Part shown: piece after piece, positions 50,501-62,345 of the stretch
How the letters are laid out: each line of letters opens with the position of its first letter
How positions within the stretch are numbered: position 1 is the stretch's first letter
Assembly: GCA_914767715.1 (NCBI GenBank)
Contig: OU612066.1
Coordinates: 32,710,283-32,774,282, forward strand
DNA from: Membranipora membranacea
Taxonomy: Eukaryota; Bryozoa; Gymnolaemata; Cheilostomatida; Membraniporidae
Direction: 5' to 3'
DNA: 64,000 nt
Notes under the pieces: generated by a model
The model's database searches: none
What the model saw: the letters and a program-made list of their open reading frames with translations, nothing else
Told to the model about the DNA's origin: nothing
Translations under genes and position numbers: made by a program

Positions 50501-53500
50501 CGTTGATACATTATATGACTGTCAAACTCTCTACTTTGTACTTTCTAGTTAAGCCTCACAGAGATTCCATATTTCTGGAGAAGAGATTTGAGTTTGAGGA
50601 GCACTGTAATAATCTTCTCACTAATATCGAGACATCCTGTCAGCTTAGAATGATACCTGGTGCTGCTAAAGTCGAGGCACTCAAGCATGAAGCTTCTGTC
50701 GTAAGTACATTATGTTTATAATATGTTAGAATTATAATTATATTTATAATTAATTATGACGTGCCAAATGAATTGTCATAGGTACAGTTTTTGTAATTAG
50801 GACACAAATTTCAAGTTGACCTGTATTCTTCACTGCAATTCTTCCGAAACCAAGGCTATGCAAACTCTTTGCCATCGGTTAAACATATTTTGTATCTTCA
50901 GACCGCCATTCGACAGAGAACCATTTGCATTATTGGTACTTTACCTACCTGCAGTGCCCACACATGAGACAAAACTTGAATTTAACTTAACCCTGCTCCA
51001 TAGTATGAATGATGCAATAACTTGTGTGTTATAGACAAGAGGCAGCTGCTCGGCTACCTAGCTAACCTCCACAGAGCCCGACTCGGTTATTATATTTTTT
51101 ATGTATCTTATAGATGTCTGGCCTTGGCCCTCAGGTCGTTTGGGCAGCTAAGCTCTTGTTCACTAACCCATACAGTGAGATACTGAAGGATCACTTTACT
51201 CACTTAAAGCAGGCCTGGTTACGTAAAGTTGAGCAGCTCAGGGGTTTGTTCCTTACTTCAGCTGATCTGAGAACATATCAGAAAAACAGAGGTATATCTT
51301 GTAATCAAAAATTCTATTTTTACTGTGTTTATTTCCAGATAATTGATCGATCTTAATTCCAATCTGCCTTATTTTCATGTATTATTTTCAATTTCGGCAC
51401 TTGTGTCTGCAATTTGTTTACCTTCTTGGTGGAGCAGGATAACCATATGACCTAAATCAGTTGTAAGAGTTGTCTCATCACATCATGAAGGCAGACAACT
51501 TCTCCATACCACAGTTATAGTTCATGCCACACCAGGGAGCAAGGAGGGTGGGAGGTAGGGAGGTATCCCACCCTCCCTGGCCACACGTTTCAGTGAAAGT
51601 TTGCATATTCACAATCTAGAATGTTTATGTTGCTTGTTTGAGGTTTTAGGTAGTTCTCCCTGTGACAGTTTTATCAGTGCCTGTATTCTCTCATTTGTAG
51701 ATACACGCTCCTATGTGAGTAGATCGAGTGTCTCACCAGCTAAACAAGTTAACTTTGTATCTTCTGTCAGACTGGAACCTAAAGAGCCGCCTCCTCCTCC
51801 CCCGCCTCCTCCTAAGGTTCGGTGAATACCTAAGAAAACTGAAGTATAATTTATTATTTTATCGTTACTGACAATTATATCTCTGTATTTTCTTCTTAAT
51901 GTTGTTTGACTCCTGATGGAAAACATTCATTGAAATTATTACAACAGTCAATAGAATGTATTTTTGCTTCCTGTTGGATTAAGTGTTCTCTCTCCTGATG
52001 GTGCTTTGTTGTACACACATAAATGGACCATTGCCCTTGATGCTACGGGGTCAACAAGATTTTATAAAAATTTCCAGTCAATGACACTGATTGTAGCCTG
52101 TCACATATGTGTATATTTACCACGATTGTTAGATCAAGCAATCGCCTAAAAGTACTTCACATAGTAGTAGAAGACTTATCTACCATATTTAACTATCACA
52201 CAGGTTATAGTACAAAGAGAGCAGGTCAGCTGGGATAGCGCTGACAAAGATTTAGTGCAGGCAGCGAGAAAACTGGCCATGATTATGTGTAGGCTTGTCC
52301 ACAATGTCAGGTATGTTATTATTCACTCATGTATCTAAATGTTAAAACCATGTTCTTTGCTCACTTCAAATAAATACCATGATCTAGATTCTAAATAGCT
52401 GGTTAGAGATGAATCGGAAATCAAATTCCTATCAAAATCACTGAAAGCATTTACAGAGACATTTACTTTTACTTTTCCTGCATGAAGCTTATAATTTCCA
52501 AATTATAAATCTCACAGAGATAGATTTTATAGAGAGGTGGAAAACGGTTGCCATGATCAAGGCGTTGATTTGGAGTTTGTGACACAATAATCATCACTTG
52601 ACAGCTTCGTTTTGTCATGTGATGATAATATATTAAGCATAGATTTTGTTTTCACGTTTTTGATCGGGTTCAAAATTTTAAGCAATATCATTTATTCAAA
52701 ACTAAAACTTTCTTGATGAATGTGATCATGATTTCTGCAGTCAAATATTCACTTTCTCAATTTCGACTACATTAAATTCTTTCACCACTCTCCGCATGTT
52801 CCTAACAAACCAATCGATCATCAAATCAATCATACACCAAGCTATCAGACACAATCTATACATACTGTTACAGAAACGATGGTTGCACCAGGATGGAGTT
52901 GATAAACTCTTCTAAGGACATAGTGAGAGCCTGTGACATCGTGTCACGTCTCACTAAACAACTGGCCAATGACTGCACAGATAAACACAATCAGCAGGTT
53001 ACTTACACTTTACTTACAGTTAAACATATATCCTAAGATTCGTTTATAAGACAGACTTGTTGTATTATCAGGCTGAATGTCCAAGTTTTTTAACTTTTCA
53101 GCTGAAAAAAGCTCTTGTCTTCATAGTAAAATATATCTTAATTAACACAAAGTATAAGAAATAGACAGTTGGATTTGTGAATGAAGAATATCATTCATGT
53201 GCTTTTCATTCATTCAAAGCCTTGAGATTACAAATAATACTCATAATAAACATGTCCATGACTTCAATCTCCAGATGCTGATGAGGTTTTGTGAAAGAAT
53301 TCCTACGTTTGCCACTCAGCTTAAGATGGTTTGTACAGTGAAAGCTGCTACTATTGGCACCCAAACAGGTACTGTAATATGACCGCTTTTTACCAACATT
53401 TCTTTTGCTCATCTAACTACTATATATCTTTAAAAACATAGGTTTAGAGTGAGCTCCCCATTTATTAGTAGTGGCATAACTCCCCAACTCACAATGACAT

Positions 53501-53979
53501 CCCAGGTGATGATCCAAGCTCTCAACGCTTCATATGAATAGTTGTAAGATGTCATCCCTGAATGCAATTAATCGTTTTTGTCATTTTTTAGTGAGGTTGA
53601 TGTGAGTTGTCCCACCAGCTAGTCTAATATTTACTGCATATGCAGCTTTTATCGTATCAGGTTTTATCGTGTGAAGAGAATTGAATTATACCTTTTCAAT
53701 TGTACATGAAAAAACCTGTGAATGGTGGTTCTCATCACAAGACACTGTTCTTTGGTAACATACCCACCATAGAGTGACCAGAATGATCTGTAAGCTTTCA
53801 CCTTCTCTTTCCTGTTCTGTGTTACAGCGGGATGTGCTGAGGACGAGCAGGCTACGGAGATGTTACTGGAGAACGCCAGAAATCTAATGTCCTCAGTAAG
53901 AGATACAGTGAGTACTGCTGCTGCCGCCTCTATCAATATCAGAGTGGCTGCCGGACAGTATAACTGGTACGCTATATAA
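41576..53979 (+). CDS. VCL: Vinculin (short form), 16 exons seen, first exon not found
   Basis: Vinculin is the actin-binding adaptor of adhesion sites. Exons: 41576-41667 (tentative), 45572-45745, 46705-46824, 47686-47777, 48160-48367, 48634-48697, 49274-49422, 49756-49848, 50029-50098, 50549-50700, 51114-51291, 51701-51816, 52204-52310, 52874-52997, 53275-53368, 53828-53979, with phases joining. Head landmarks: [53 protein letters not shown]. Then a linker with nine prolines, and a tail with [40 protein letters not shown] and [17 protein letters not shown]. These match the vinculin tail closely. About 660 residues are visible against 1066 in human, so the central repeats are reduced. Part of the N-terminal head between the first two exons may also be missing. 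Confidence 0.92.
41930..42710. repeat. Degenerate ACGTTCATTCCAG repeats, inverted pair
   Basis: Near 42597-42705 a unit close to ACGTTCATTCCAG recurs at least five times with mutations. At 41932-41978 two or three copies occur on the opposite strand. The arrangement suggests a small inverted-repeat element in the first vinculin intron. Confidence 0.6.
43284..43327 (+). repeat. 8-base periodic GTCA array
   Basis: GTCA occurs at 43284, 43300, 43308, 43316 and 43324, always on an 8-base step, in a vinculin intron. Two full AGGTCA half-sites (43298-43303 and 43306-43311) form a direct repeat spaced by two bases, as recognised by nuclear receptors. Whether this is regulatory or a decayed tandem octamer is unknown. 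Confidence 0.5.
48985..49160 (-). repeat. tRNA-derived SINE, same family as 21.8 kb
   Basis: Read on the minus strand it gives GTAGGAGGTAGCTCAGTTGG, then B-box GGTTCAAATCC (complement at 49083-49093), then a body with GCCTGCAAACTGAGAG. This matches 21785-21930. It sits in the vinculin intron between the exons at 48.63 and 49.27 kb. Confidence 0.8.
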
Positions 53980-56900
53980 ATAGCTGCTGCCGGACAAAGT
54001 GATTTTGACAGCTGGATTTTTCACTGTCATCACTCAGTTATGTAACACAAAAGTATTTTTGATATTTCATAGTTGAGTTTTGGTTTAGTTGATGCTTTTG
54101 TGTAAAAGTATCATTTTGAGTCTTGATGTCTTAAAATTGTCGAATTTGTAGCTGACAAATACCGCAATAATCTGTAATATTAGGCTTATAATGAGGGGTT
54201 GTGTTTTTGAAAAACTGTCCCCACATTTTTATGTGCCATAAAAACGTTAGCAAGTTGGTAACCGTGTCAACCGTTTTGGAATGCTTCAAATGCTATTTTC
54301 AGCACTGGTCAGTCTTTCTTTGCTGAAGCAAATTTTACTTATTTCACGATTTAACATAAAGTAATTGGGAACTTATCAACTTTATTGGAGCAAGAATGAT
54401 CTACATTAACCGGGCAATATGATAACTTTGAACATTTTGCCTGCATTTTGAGTTGTTCCCCCTTCCTTGACAGAGGCTTTGGGAGAGGGGCAACTCCAAC
54501 TGCTGACAAATGCGTTGTTTGTGATTTTCTGTGTTCTGTATAGATGATGTTGAAGGTTGGAGAAATTTTCAGCATAATTGAAATTAAGCTTCACCATAGA
54601 TTAGTTACTGTGCTCCCTCCATCTTATTAGTTGTCACCACACTGTTATACAACTTCCCATTATTGATCAAATATAGATAGGTCGTTCTAGAAAATCTCTC
54701 ATGATGTGACTCCTTGACGGAACCAAGGAGTAACAGCAATGGAACAATATCTGATGATAAACTGAATACTGCAAAATTATTTGAAGGAAATAAAGACTTT
54801 CTAAGTGTGATCATCATGCAGACCCCACATATTCAGTTTGGCCTTTAGTTTGCCTAATAGACATTCCTGCAAGAGCAGCAATATCTAACTGGTCACGTTC
54901 ACCAAACAGCCTTAAAATCTGCCCCCCCCCCCCTCCTCCACGCGCATCTTTGGCAAGATAAATCAGTCTTTAATCTAGCTATCTCATATCGGAGCTTTTC
55001 TTCTGATTTCAAAAGTAACATCAGACTCTTCAACATTTTCCACTTTTGCCCGACAATGCTGCCACAGCAAGTAACATCTTCCATACAGCTAATACCATAT
55101 GTCGTAAATCGCTTATCATCACCTCGTAATAGAAATTCCTCATTTATTTTTATTCGGTGCCACTTAGATTGCACCGAGCAGTGCTCTGATTTATCACAAT
55201 AAATATACCCATCAATATACATAATCGACTCAGAATGTAGAATAGGCCATATAATGGAATTCCAGTTTTCCTATCAGTAATCATTATATTAATTGCTGAC
55301 GCTGCCTGGCATTGTTTTCAACCCGGTATTAAATTCCTGACTCTAACTAGACTGTTAGTAAGCAGTCTATAATAAACCGTCATTGATTTTTGAATTAATT
55401 ATGATACAATTTATGCTGACTTGTATTGCTCAATTTACTGATTATTTAGTTGACTGTGGCAGCTTAGACTCCGATTTGCTTCCGCTCTATAATTTTTTCA
55501 CATTCTAAGTCATCTCATTGCTGATTGATAATTACCTTAGACGGCTAAGCTATTGCCTATCTTAGCACAGAGTTTTAAACACAAGAGAAATTGATTACCG
55601 CTCTCGATACTAACTTGATTTCCAGGTGGCTTGCAGTCATCAAACTGTCACCTTAACCCAATAATATCTACAGGTTTGTATTATTTTAACTCCATTAATT
55701 GTATTACCTGTTTGGGACATCATACCTTCGCTGTTTTCCTGCTTCGCACCTATGAGATTTTTACTCTGGTATATTATCTGTATAAAATCAGCTAACGAGA
55801 ATCATATCGGATCGCCCTGATACCACGCTATCTTGAAATCAGCTACAATACTGGCATTTCGATCTCGGCTATACTTACTATTCGGATGTTTCTCTGCTGT
55901 TCTTTCTATCACCACATTATCTTTCCATCACAGTGGACACAGCATTCGCTGGTCAGTACCCGGTTCATGACTCCTCTGGGTATTGGCTATTGTGTCATGT
56001 GTGAGGACTGGGGGTTAATGTTACTATTCTATCATCCATAACGGCCGTCTATTATAGCGAGGCATCGATATCAACACGTTTTTTAACTTAATCTGTATGA
56101 GACCTGAGTATGATCTTTTTATGTATCCTTTATTCATGAATTTGTTCAATGTGTTTATGCTGCCATTTTGCACTCATCTTCCTGTATATGAGTTGAATGA
56201 TTCATAATCATGTGCGTGAACTTGACTTTAATGTGCTAGGAGATCCTTCTCTCAGAGAGCGCTCTCTCGCTAAACAATCATTCATTAATGCCAACTGACC
56301 AGAGTTTGTTTTTGAAGGTAATTAATTATGGGCTGGCGAGATGTATGTTATTAAACAATTCTAGGTAATCTAAAATGCCTGGTTTTTATTACAGAGATGC
56401 ATGTTTATCCCAATCTTCAATAGGAATATTTAATGCTGTTCTAAACAACAGTTGGTCTGCGTTGTTATTAAAAAGAAGTCAGCTATTGTTCGGGAATCGG
56501 TGAACATTTTATCAGGGAACAGAGATTTAACCAGCGTCTGTTTCACCATATCTTTTATTGGTCTGGATAATATAGGTATGTACTTTTATATTTGTCGCTA
56601 TAATACTCTTTAACATTCGTTTAGACTTCTGAAAGAGAAATTGAAGGAGAAAGGGTGTCAGTATCGTAATCGAAAATCAAAATAAAAATCCATCGATTTT
56701 CACAAGCCATGTTGCACAAGTTGACGCTATCCATTAGTTGAAACTATTCAGGCTGACACTAGCCTGTCTCGATAAGGCTAGGCTGACACATGCTTTCTTC
56801 AATTGAAACCTGGTGAAGTATTTTCTTCTTACTTTCACTTAATTGAAATTATTATCGTAAAACCATCGTGGTTTTATGAGTTAGGGCAGTGCATATTACA

Positions 56901-57801
56901 ATCCACAATAAATCGCGATTTTTGTCAGCGGCAATTTTTTAAATACTATATTTCTTCTTTTTTTTCAATACTCCACAGACACGAAATATTGATATTCAGT
57001 GTCAATCAAACCAAAGCCATGAAATTAAATATATATATATATCCGAATATCTGTTCGCATGCTACCAACCCTCCCATCCCCCACTCCCCGTCAAAACTCC
57101 TAACATGTGGCCATAGATTCTCGTTATCATAGCATTTCATAATGTGCTAATCAATGAACAGTACTGGGTATCCTTGCATGAAACGATAGATGCCCCTGGT
57201 TCTGTTGACCCCAGTTGATAAAAAAGAAGCATTTGATACTCATAATATATGCATGATATGGGATTTGGTTGTCTGGTCATAAATGTCCATTCTTCATGTG
57301 AAAAAACAGCTCGACTGAAGTTAATTATTTTTTTATAAGGAATCATTCTCTTGCTTCTGTTGCACACAGAGTACTTGATGGTTGATTTTCACCAGTAGAA
57401 AACGTTTCATAAATTCTTAACCCCTCTCCCTTCTCATCATGATAGCTAAATACCGTCACACTAAGCGATACACTCTTATTGCCGAAACTGAGAGTTGAAG
57501 AAGTTGACTGATATTTTTGGCAGACCTTCAGCCAATTCCACTGATGGAGCTGGCATCCATAATTTAGAACTTACTATCTCGTATAGATTGTGGGTGGCCT
57601 CCTATCATAAAATGTTAGAAGGATACATAAAACAAAATAAAAGCCTTTTTATTGCACTCCATTCTGTAATGACTCATTATGCTAAAGGTGTTCAGAAGGT
57701 AATTGCTTTTCATGCACAAAAATAGCGGAGGGCATGCCACCATTTTGGTAGTGCCAGGCAGCCATTTCAGCGCCTCAATCTGACAACTTCAGTCACTCAC
57801 C
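53980..57801. other. Intergenic region after vinculin
   Basis: A 3.8-kb AT-rich interval. A minus-strand open frame of 107 codons (54899-55222) has several cysteines but no recognised domain. A fragment resembling the hairpin-element end (about 54468-54492) and an AT microsatellite (57030-57042) are the only other items. Confidence 0.4.
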
Positions 57802-60800
57802 ATGGAGCAAAAGAGCAAACCTTTTAGACTGAAAAAACTTCACAAATCCTTCTCTTCTGAGGATTTTAGTCGCAGCGTTTCCTTCAATGGTGAGATTAGT
57901 CTTCTCTTGTGTTTTTATCGGATAAAAAAAGCAGCACTGTGACCTCTGCTCATCTCAAAACATGTTTTGATAAATTTGTCTCTCAAATTTAAATATCAGT
58001 CAACACTGACATATTGCTGACATAATGCGGCGCTTTGGGCAATGCTTTAATGGAAATATATATCCTGGTGCACATGCGAAAACCTTGTGGGAATTTCTGC
58101 CCTGGAATATTTATATTTAAAGGTTACTCGATGTTGTCTGGCCGCTGTGTTATTTTTAAAGGACAAGTGGGGTTTGGTTTATTATAATATGATTATTGGC
58201 TTTTATTTTTATTCTTTGGTGTAATGCATCCCTTGGGCTTTCAGCAAAACATTTTTTCATGACCGTGAGATATCATTACGAATATTTCAATACATAATAC
58301 TATTTATTGTTAATTACAAACCATAGATTTACAGTATCATGATCCATTAGAATATTACAGCTGGGTTTCAAAGAAGACAAATAAATATTTTATTAGTTTT
58401 AGCCTTGCATAGCATTCTCTGGTAAATGAGTTGGTTGGACTGCTCTACATTGCTGCCTGTATTACTATCTCGCTGTTGTGCTGCTGTTGTTGAGATAGGA
58501 CTCATGCAAACACGGCAGCCTGCCATTGTTTCTGCCTCTGCGGCCGGAGTGGTCATTACCCGCTCGATTATAACAATTACATGTGAGATCCCATCTTGTC
58601 TGATGAGCTTTATCCGCTGTCCGCGATAAATCAATTTTAAGTGCTATTGAGATTTCTCTACTGTAACGGCAATATTATACCAATATCTCCATTTCTTGAA
58701 GATGAGCTTACAGTAGATAGTTCAGACACAGGATCACAAGCAGCTGCTGCTGACACCTCAATCACAGGTATACGACGCAATGGTAGCATAAAACAGCGGC
58801 TAAAGTCAGCAGTCGTACGACGGTCTAAATCATCACAATCTCATCAGAAGGAAACTAGTGGTGTAAAAATAAAGAGGAAGTCAGATCGACCTCTAACCCT
58901 AGACGTAAGTGTTCAGGTGAGTAATCCTTGAGTGTTTGTAAGCTTCTTTGTAAAATAAATCCTTATTGAGACGACGCTGCTACTTTTTCTTTTTTTCATC
59001 AAAATTTAACCGCTCTAATATGACATCATCATGGAAGTAGGATCACCTGAAGAGCAAGATAGAAGGCCCTAAATATCACTTCCTACACAGTATTGCAAAA
59101 CCGCCTTTGATCATGTGAGCATTCATTCACACCACTTCTCGAGATGGATGTACCTGCCAACTATACCTGGTCAATAGCCTGATGTTAAGGTGTGAAAATT
59201 ACATGGTCAGCCCGAGGCTTCTAGTTGAATTACATAATGCGTGTCAGCAGCTAACATATCCAGCTACACATTCAAAGCTAGATATCAATACAGGGCCTGG
59301 GCAGTCGACCTAGTTCATAGCAGGTATCCGATACTGTGGTGAGAATCCAGAACTGGATCAAGCAATGTTAAGACTCGGTTCTTCGGACTACAACAAGAAG
59401 AGATAATTAAACTCGGGCATCTAATTTATTCCGTACGTACGAGTGGTAGTTTGTGACTGTTTCCTGCTGTGGATGTCAATTTGGATTCGTCACAATTAAA
59501 TCTGATTGTCAGAGTGACTAAATCTCAGGAACAAGCTGACAAGTCTTCAGCAGTGTAGTTTATCCGCTGACTGTAGAAGATGTCTCATTTACATAGACAG
59601 CGAGCTCTGGACACTAAGAGTGATTTATTTTACAAGTCAGAGAATCAACTAGGAGTGCCTCTGCCTGTTAGGCCGAGAAGGGGATCAGCCTCAAATATAG
59701 GAGAGACAGTATCACGCCGTGTCATCGAAGGTACTAATTCGATAGTTATCTCCCCCGTATCTCCTTCGAGCAGATCTCGCTCGTCCTCTGATGTGAGTCA
59801 CAGACAATGGTCCCGTGGGACTTCCCTACAACATCCCAATCTTCCTACTCCATTCTCACCAACAATCGACAGCGCCTCTTTGTGGCAGCGTATTAACAGT
59901 CAAGCAGCTTCAACGCATCAACAAAACAATCTTGCTGCTGTTGTCTCTGATACAAGAGTGGCGTCTGACAGAAAACAACAGAATAGCTGGAATGTTAAGC
60001 CGCACGACGTGGTTGATCATCCTTACAGACTATTGAGAGATAGATCGCTAAGCGCTCCAGAGAAAGATATAAATTACCGACAGCACCTTTGTGATAGGGT
60101 ACAGCAGATCTGTCAAGTCAGCAATGCTAGGGTCAAGTGGAGTTCATGTAAACGACCAGCAGAGAGAAAACAACTCCATAGAGCTGATACTGCAGACTAC
60201 TTACGAGTGCGTAACGCGCAGATTGGCAGGGTATGGATAGAAGTGTATAAACTGTTAGTGACTCAGTTATAACAAAAAGTTAGAACTCCTCGGTTATAAC
60301 ATCCCATGGCTCAAAAGAGAATTACTAAAAGTTGATCCTGCCATTCATGTGTCATATTGGGAGTTCAAGAAAATTGATTTGCACCAAAATAATTGCTAGT
60401 TGAGACTTTGTTAAATCAGCACTCATAGCTCTTCGACAAGACTTAACTTCACTACAAAAAAACTTTTTATACTGTTTCCAATATCCATAATGGTTGAGTC
60501 TCATTGCGTCTATTTTTACTGATGGCCAAAGTTTTCACATTAGATCTCATCGGAAGTAGTGATGTATCCTATTTGCTCTGCTCTACTGTGTTTTATAAGG
60601 TAGTTAGATAGTAATGGAATGATAATCTCCGAGGACTAAGTATATCTCAATAGGGAGAAAAAACCAGTGTTTGAAAATGTCAAATCGCCAGTTATCACGA
60701 TAAAAGATAAACAATAGTGTAATGATGCCTTACCCTGGCTGGATGCACTTTTAGCTTTATTACCTTACTGCAGGTAAATCAAATGTATATAACATTTCCA

Positions 60801-61297
60801 CTGACTGATGGCAGGCTATGTATGTAAGTGTAATGCCATGTTGTACAGTTAAATCATGGATTCTCCTCAATTTCAAATCTTGGATTTTCCAAAGGAAATG
60901 AAAGCTCAAGAATCTCAAGGTTATTGTGCAGTTAGAGCACGGCACTCTGCATTGATGGCCAATATCGTAACCCAGTCATGGTGTTCTCCATAATACTTTC
61001 TACAATTACATTGTAACTATTATTTACAATATTGCGACTTTATGCGAGTTTGTTTTGTATTTCTGCAGGTAAACAAACAGAGATACCTTTCACCTCCTAC
61101 TCCTCATCTTTTTGGTGGTAGACCTCCTCCTAGCCCTAGCTCAAGTAAGAACAAACACGGGTCGGGTGGTAGTAACCCCGTACCGCCACCGCAGACTGAT
61201 CCAAGGATGCAGTTCTCATACCAGGATTTACACAGAGCCTCTGATCAGGAGAAGATAAAACAACACATCCTGAGCACCTTCAGCCTCGCTAAACTCA
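57802..61297 (+). CDS. Serine-rich protein of unknown function, 5' four exons
   Basis: Exons 57802-57889, 58702-58916, 59577-60230 and 61069-61297 join in frame, giving about 395 residues before the next, unseen exon. The start ATG (57802) opens a basic, serine-rich segment: KPFRLKKLHKSF then SSEDFSRSVSFN. Later parts are rich in Ser/Arg/Pro (SPVSPSSRSRSSSD, RPPPSPSSS), typical of a disordered, phosphorylated region. The last exon ends in a helical-looking stretch, EKIKQHILSTFSLAKL. The N-terminal motifs resemble those of cytoskeletal or small-GTPase regulators, but I recognise no domain. The gene probably continues 3' of this exon. Confidence 0.68.
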
Positions 61298-61500
61298 GTA
61301 AGTAACATCCAGAGCACCTTCCGACTCGCTAAACTCAGTAAGTATCCTTCAGCCTCGCTAAACTCAGTAAGTAACAACCTTCCAACTTGCTAAACTCAGT
61401 AAGTAACAACCTTCCAACTTGCTAAACTCAGTAAGTGACCTGAGCAGTAAGTGACCTGAGCACCTTCCAACTGGCTAATCTAAGTAAGTAACTGTAGATG
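61265..61500 (+). repeat. Tandem copies of an exon end and its 5' splice site
   Basis: CTAAACTCAGTAAGT occurs at 61289, 61329, 61358, 61390 and 61422, with a decayed sixth near 61475. The first copy is the exon 4/intron 4 border of the serine-rich gene. Units also share CACCTTC and GCTCGCT-like stretches upstream, and are 29-40 bases long. Confidence 0.9.
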
Positions 61501-61762
61501 AGGGTAGATTATATCAATCTGCTTGATCTCAGGCTCAGGATGGGGACAGAAAGGCTAGATAACCCTAGCCATATGCAGTTATGCTAAACTGAATAGTTGT
61601 ATTATCAGTGTCAAGAGAAGCATCGTTTTTGCTTAGATATCCAATTGTAAAAACCACTAATGTTTAGGGCGCTCACAAGCTGCATATAACTGTGTTGTCC
61701 TGTGATTAGGTGGAATGTCCAGGTATGCCCTTTTTAGTTCCAAGAACGATGTCAGCTTGTCT

Positions 61763-62345
61763 GATAGATAGATAGATAGATGTGGACTTTATTTCACCGC
61801 TCAAGAAAGTACATAATACAATCATAATCAGAGCATGAGGTACATTAAAAAATTATTCGAACTGCATTAGTCGTTCTTTATAATGTCACACATAGAAAAA
61901 TAAATCCATTTTATACACCGAATTTGTAAAATATAGTATTCATAAGGCTCTGATTTCGGTGCTTTTTGATCAGGGTGTTATGAGTTCTAGTAGAGTGCCT
62001 GTTTGTGTCTTGCCTGGATGGAATCAGGTGGGATAACCGATGTATAGGGTTATTTATGACCTTGGCACTGTAATCAGAGCAGAGATTTGACATGAATACT
62101 TCGAGTGCAGGCAGCTTAGCCACTATGAGGCGTTCGTCATAATGCTCGGTATGGGGATATATCAGATTCAAGCAGCGTCGTTGGATGCTCTCTAGTTTAA
62201 GTATGTCCTACCGAGCTAACGATGGTAACCATGCTTGGCAGGCATATGTAAGCAGCGGTCGAATGATGGTCATGTAGTATGTATGTATGATGTTGTATAT
62301 ATTGCTTATGGTATGATAGTTTGATATTTCAATTATGTTTTGAAC
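61763..62345 (-). pseudogene. LINE 3' end with tetranucleotide tail
   Basis: The minus strand encodes MTIIRPLLTYACQAWLPSLA, an in-frame stop, then ILKLESIQRRCLNLIYP and HRLSHLIP, the thumb region and C-terminus of a CR1/L2-like reverse transcriptase, ending near 61911. The element's 3' side carries a GATA/TATC microsatellite (61763-61782), like the simple-repeat tails of such LINEs. No upstream catalytic part is present, so it is 5' truncated. Confidence 0.78.

Noticed and set aside
51541-51825. Reverse-strand glycine-run frame opposite the proline-rich linker
   Set aside because: It is the antisense shadow of the vinculin polyproline exon.
53965-55665. Possible alternative last vinculin exon, joining the donor at 53967 to an acceptor at 55627
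   Set aside because: It would give a short tail ending shortly after WWLAVIKL. The match to the vinculin C-terminal arm is too weak, so the in-frame stop at 53977-53979 was preferred.
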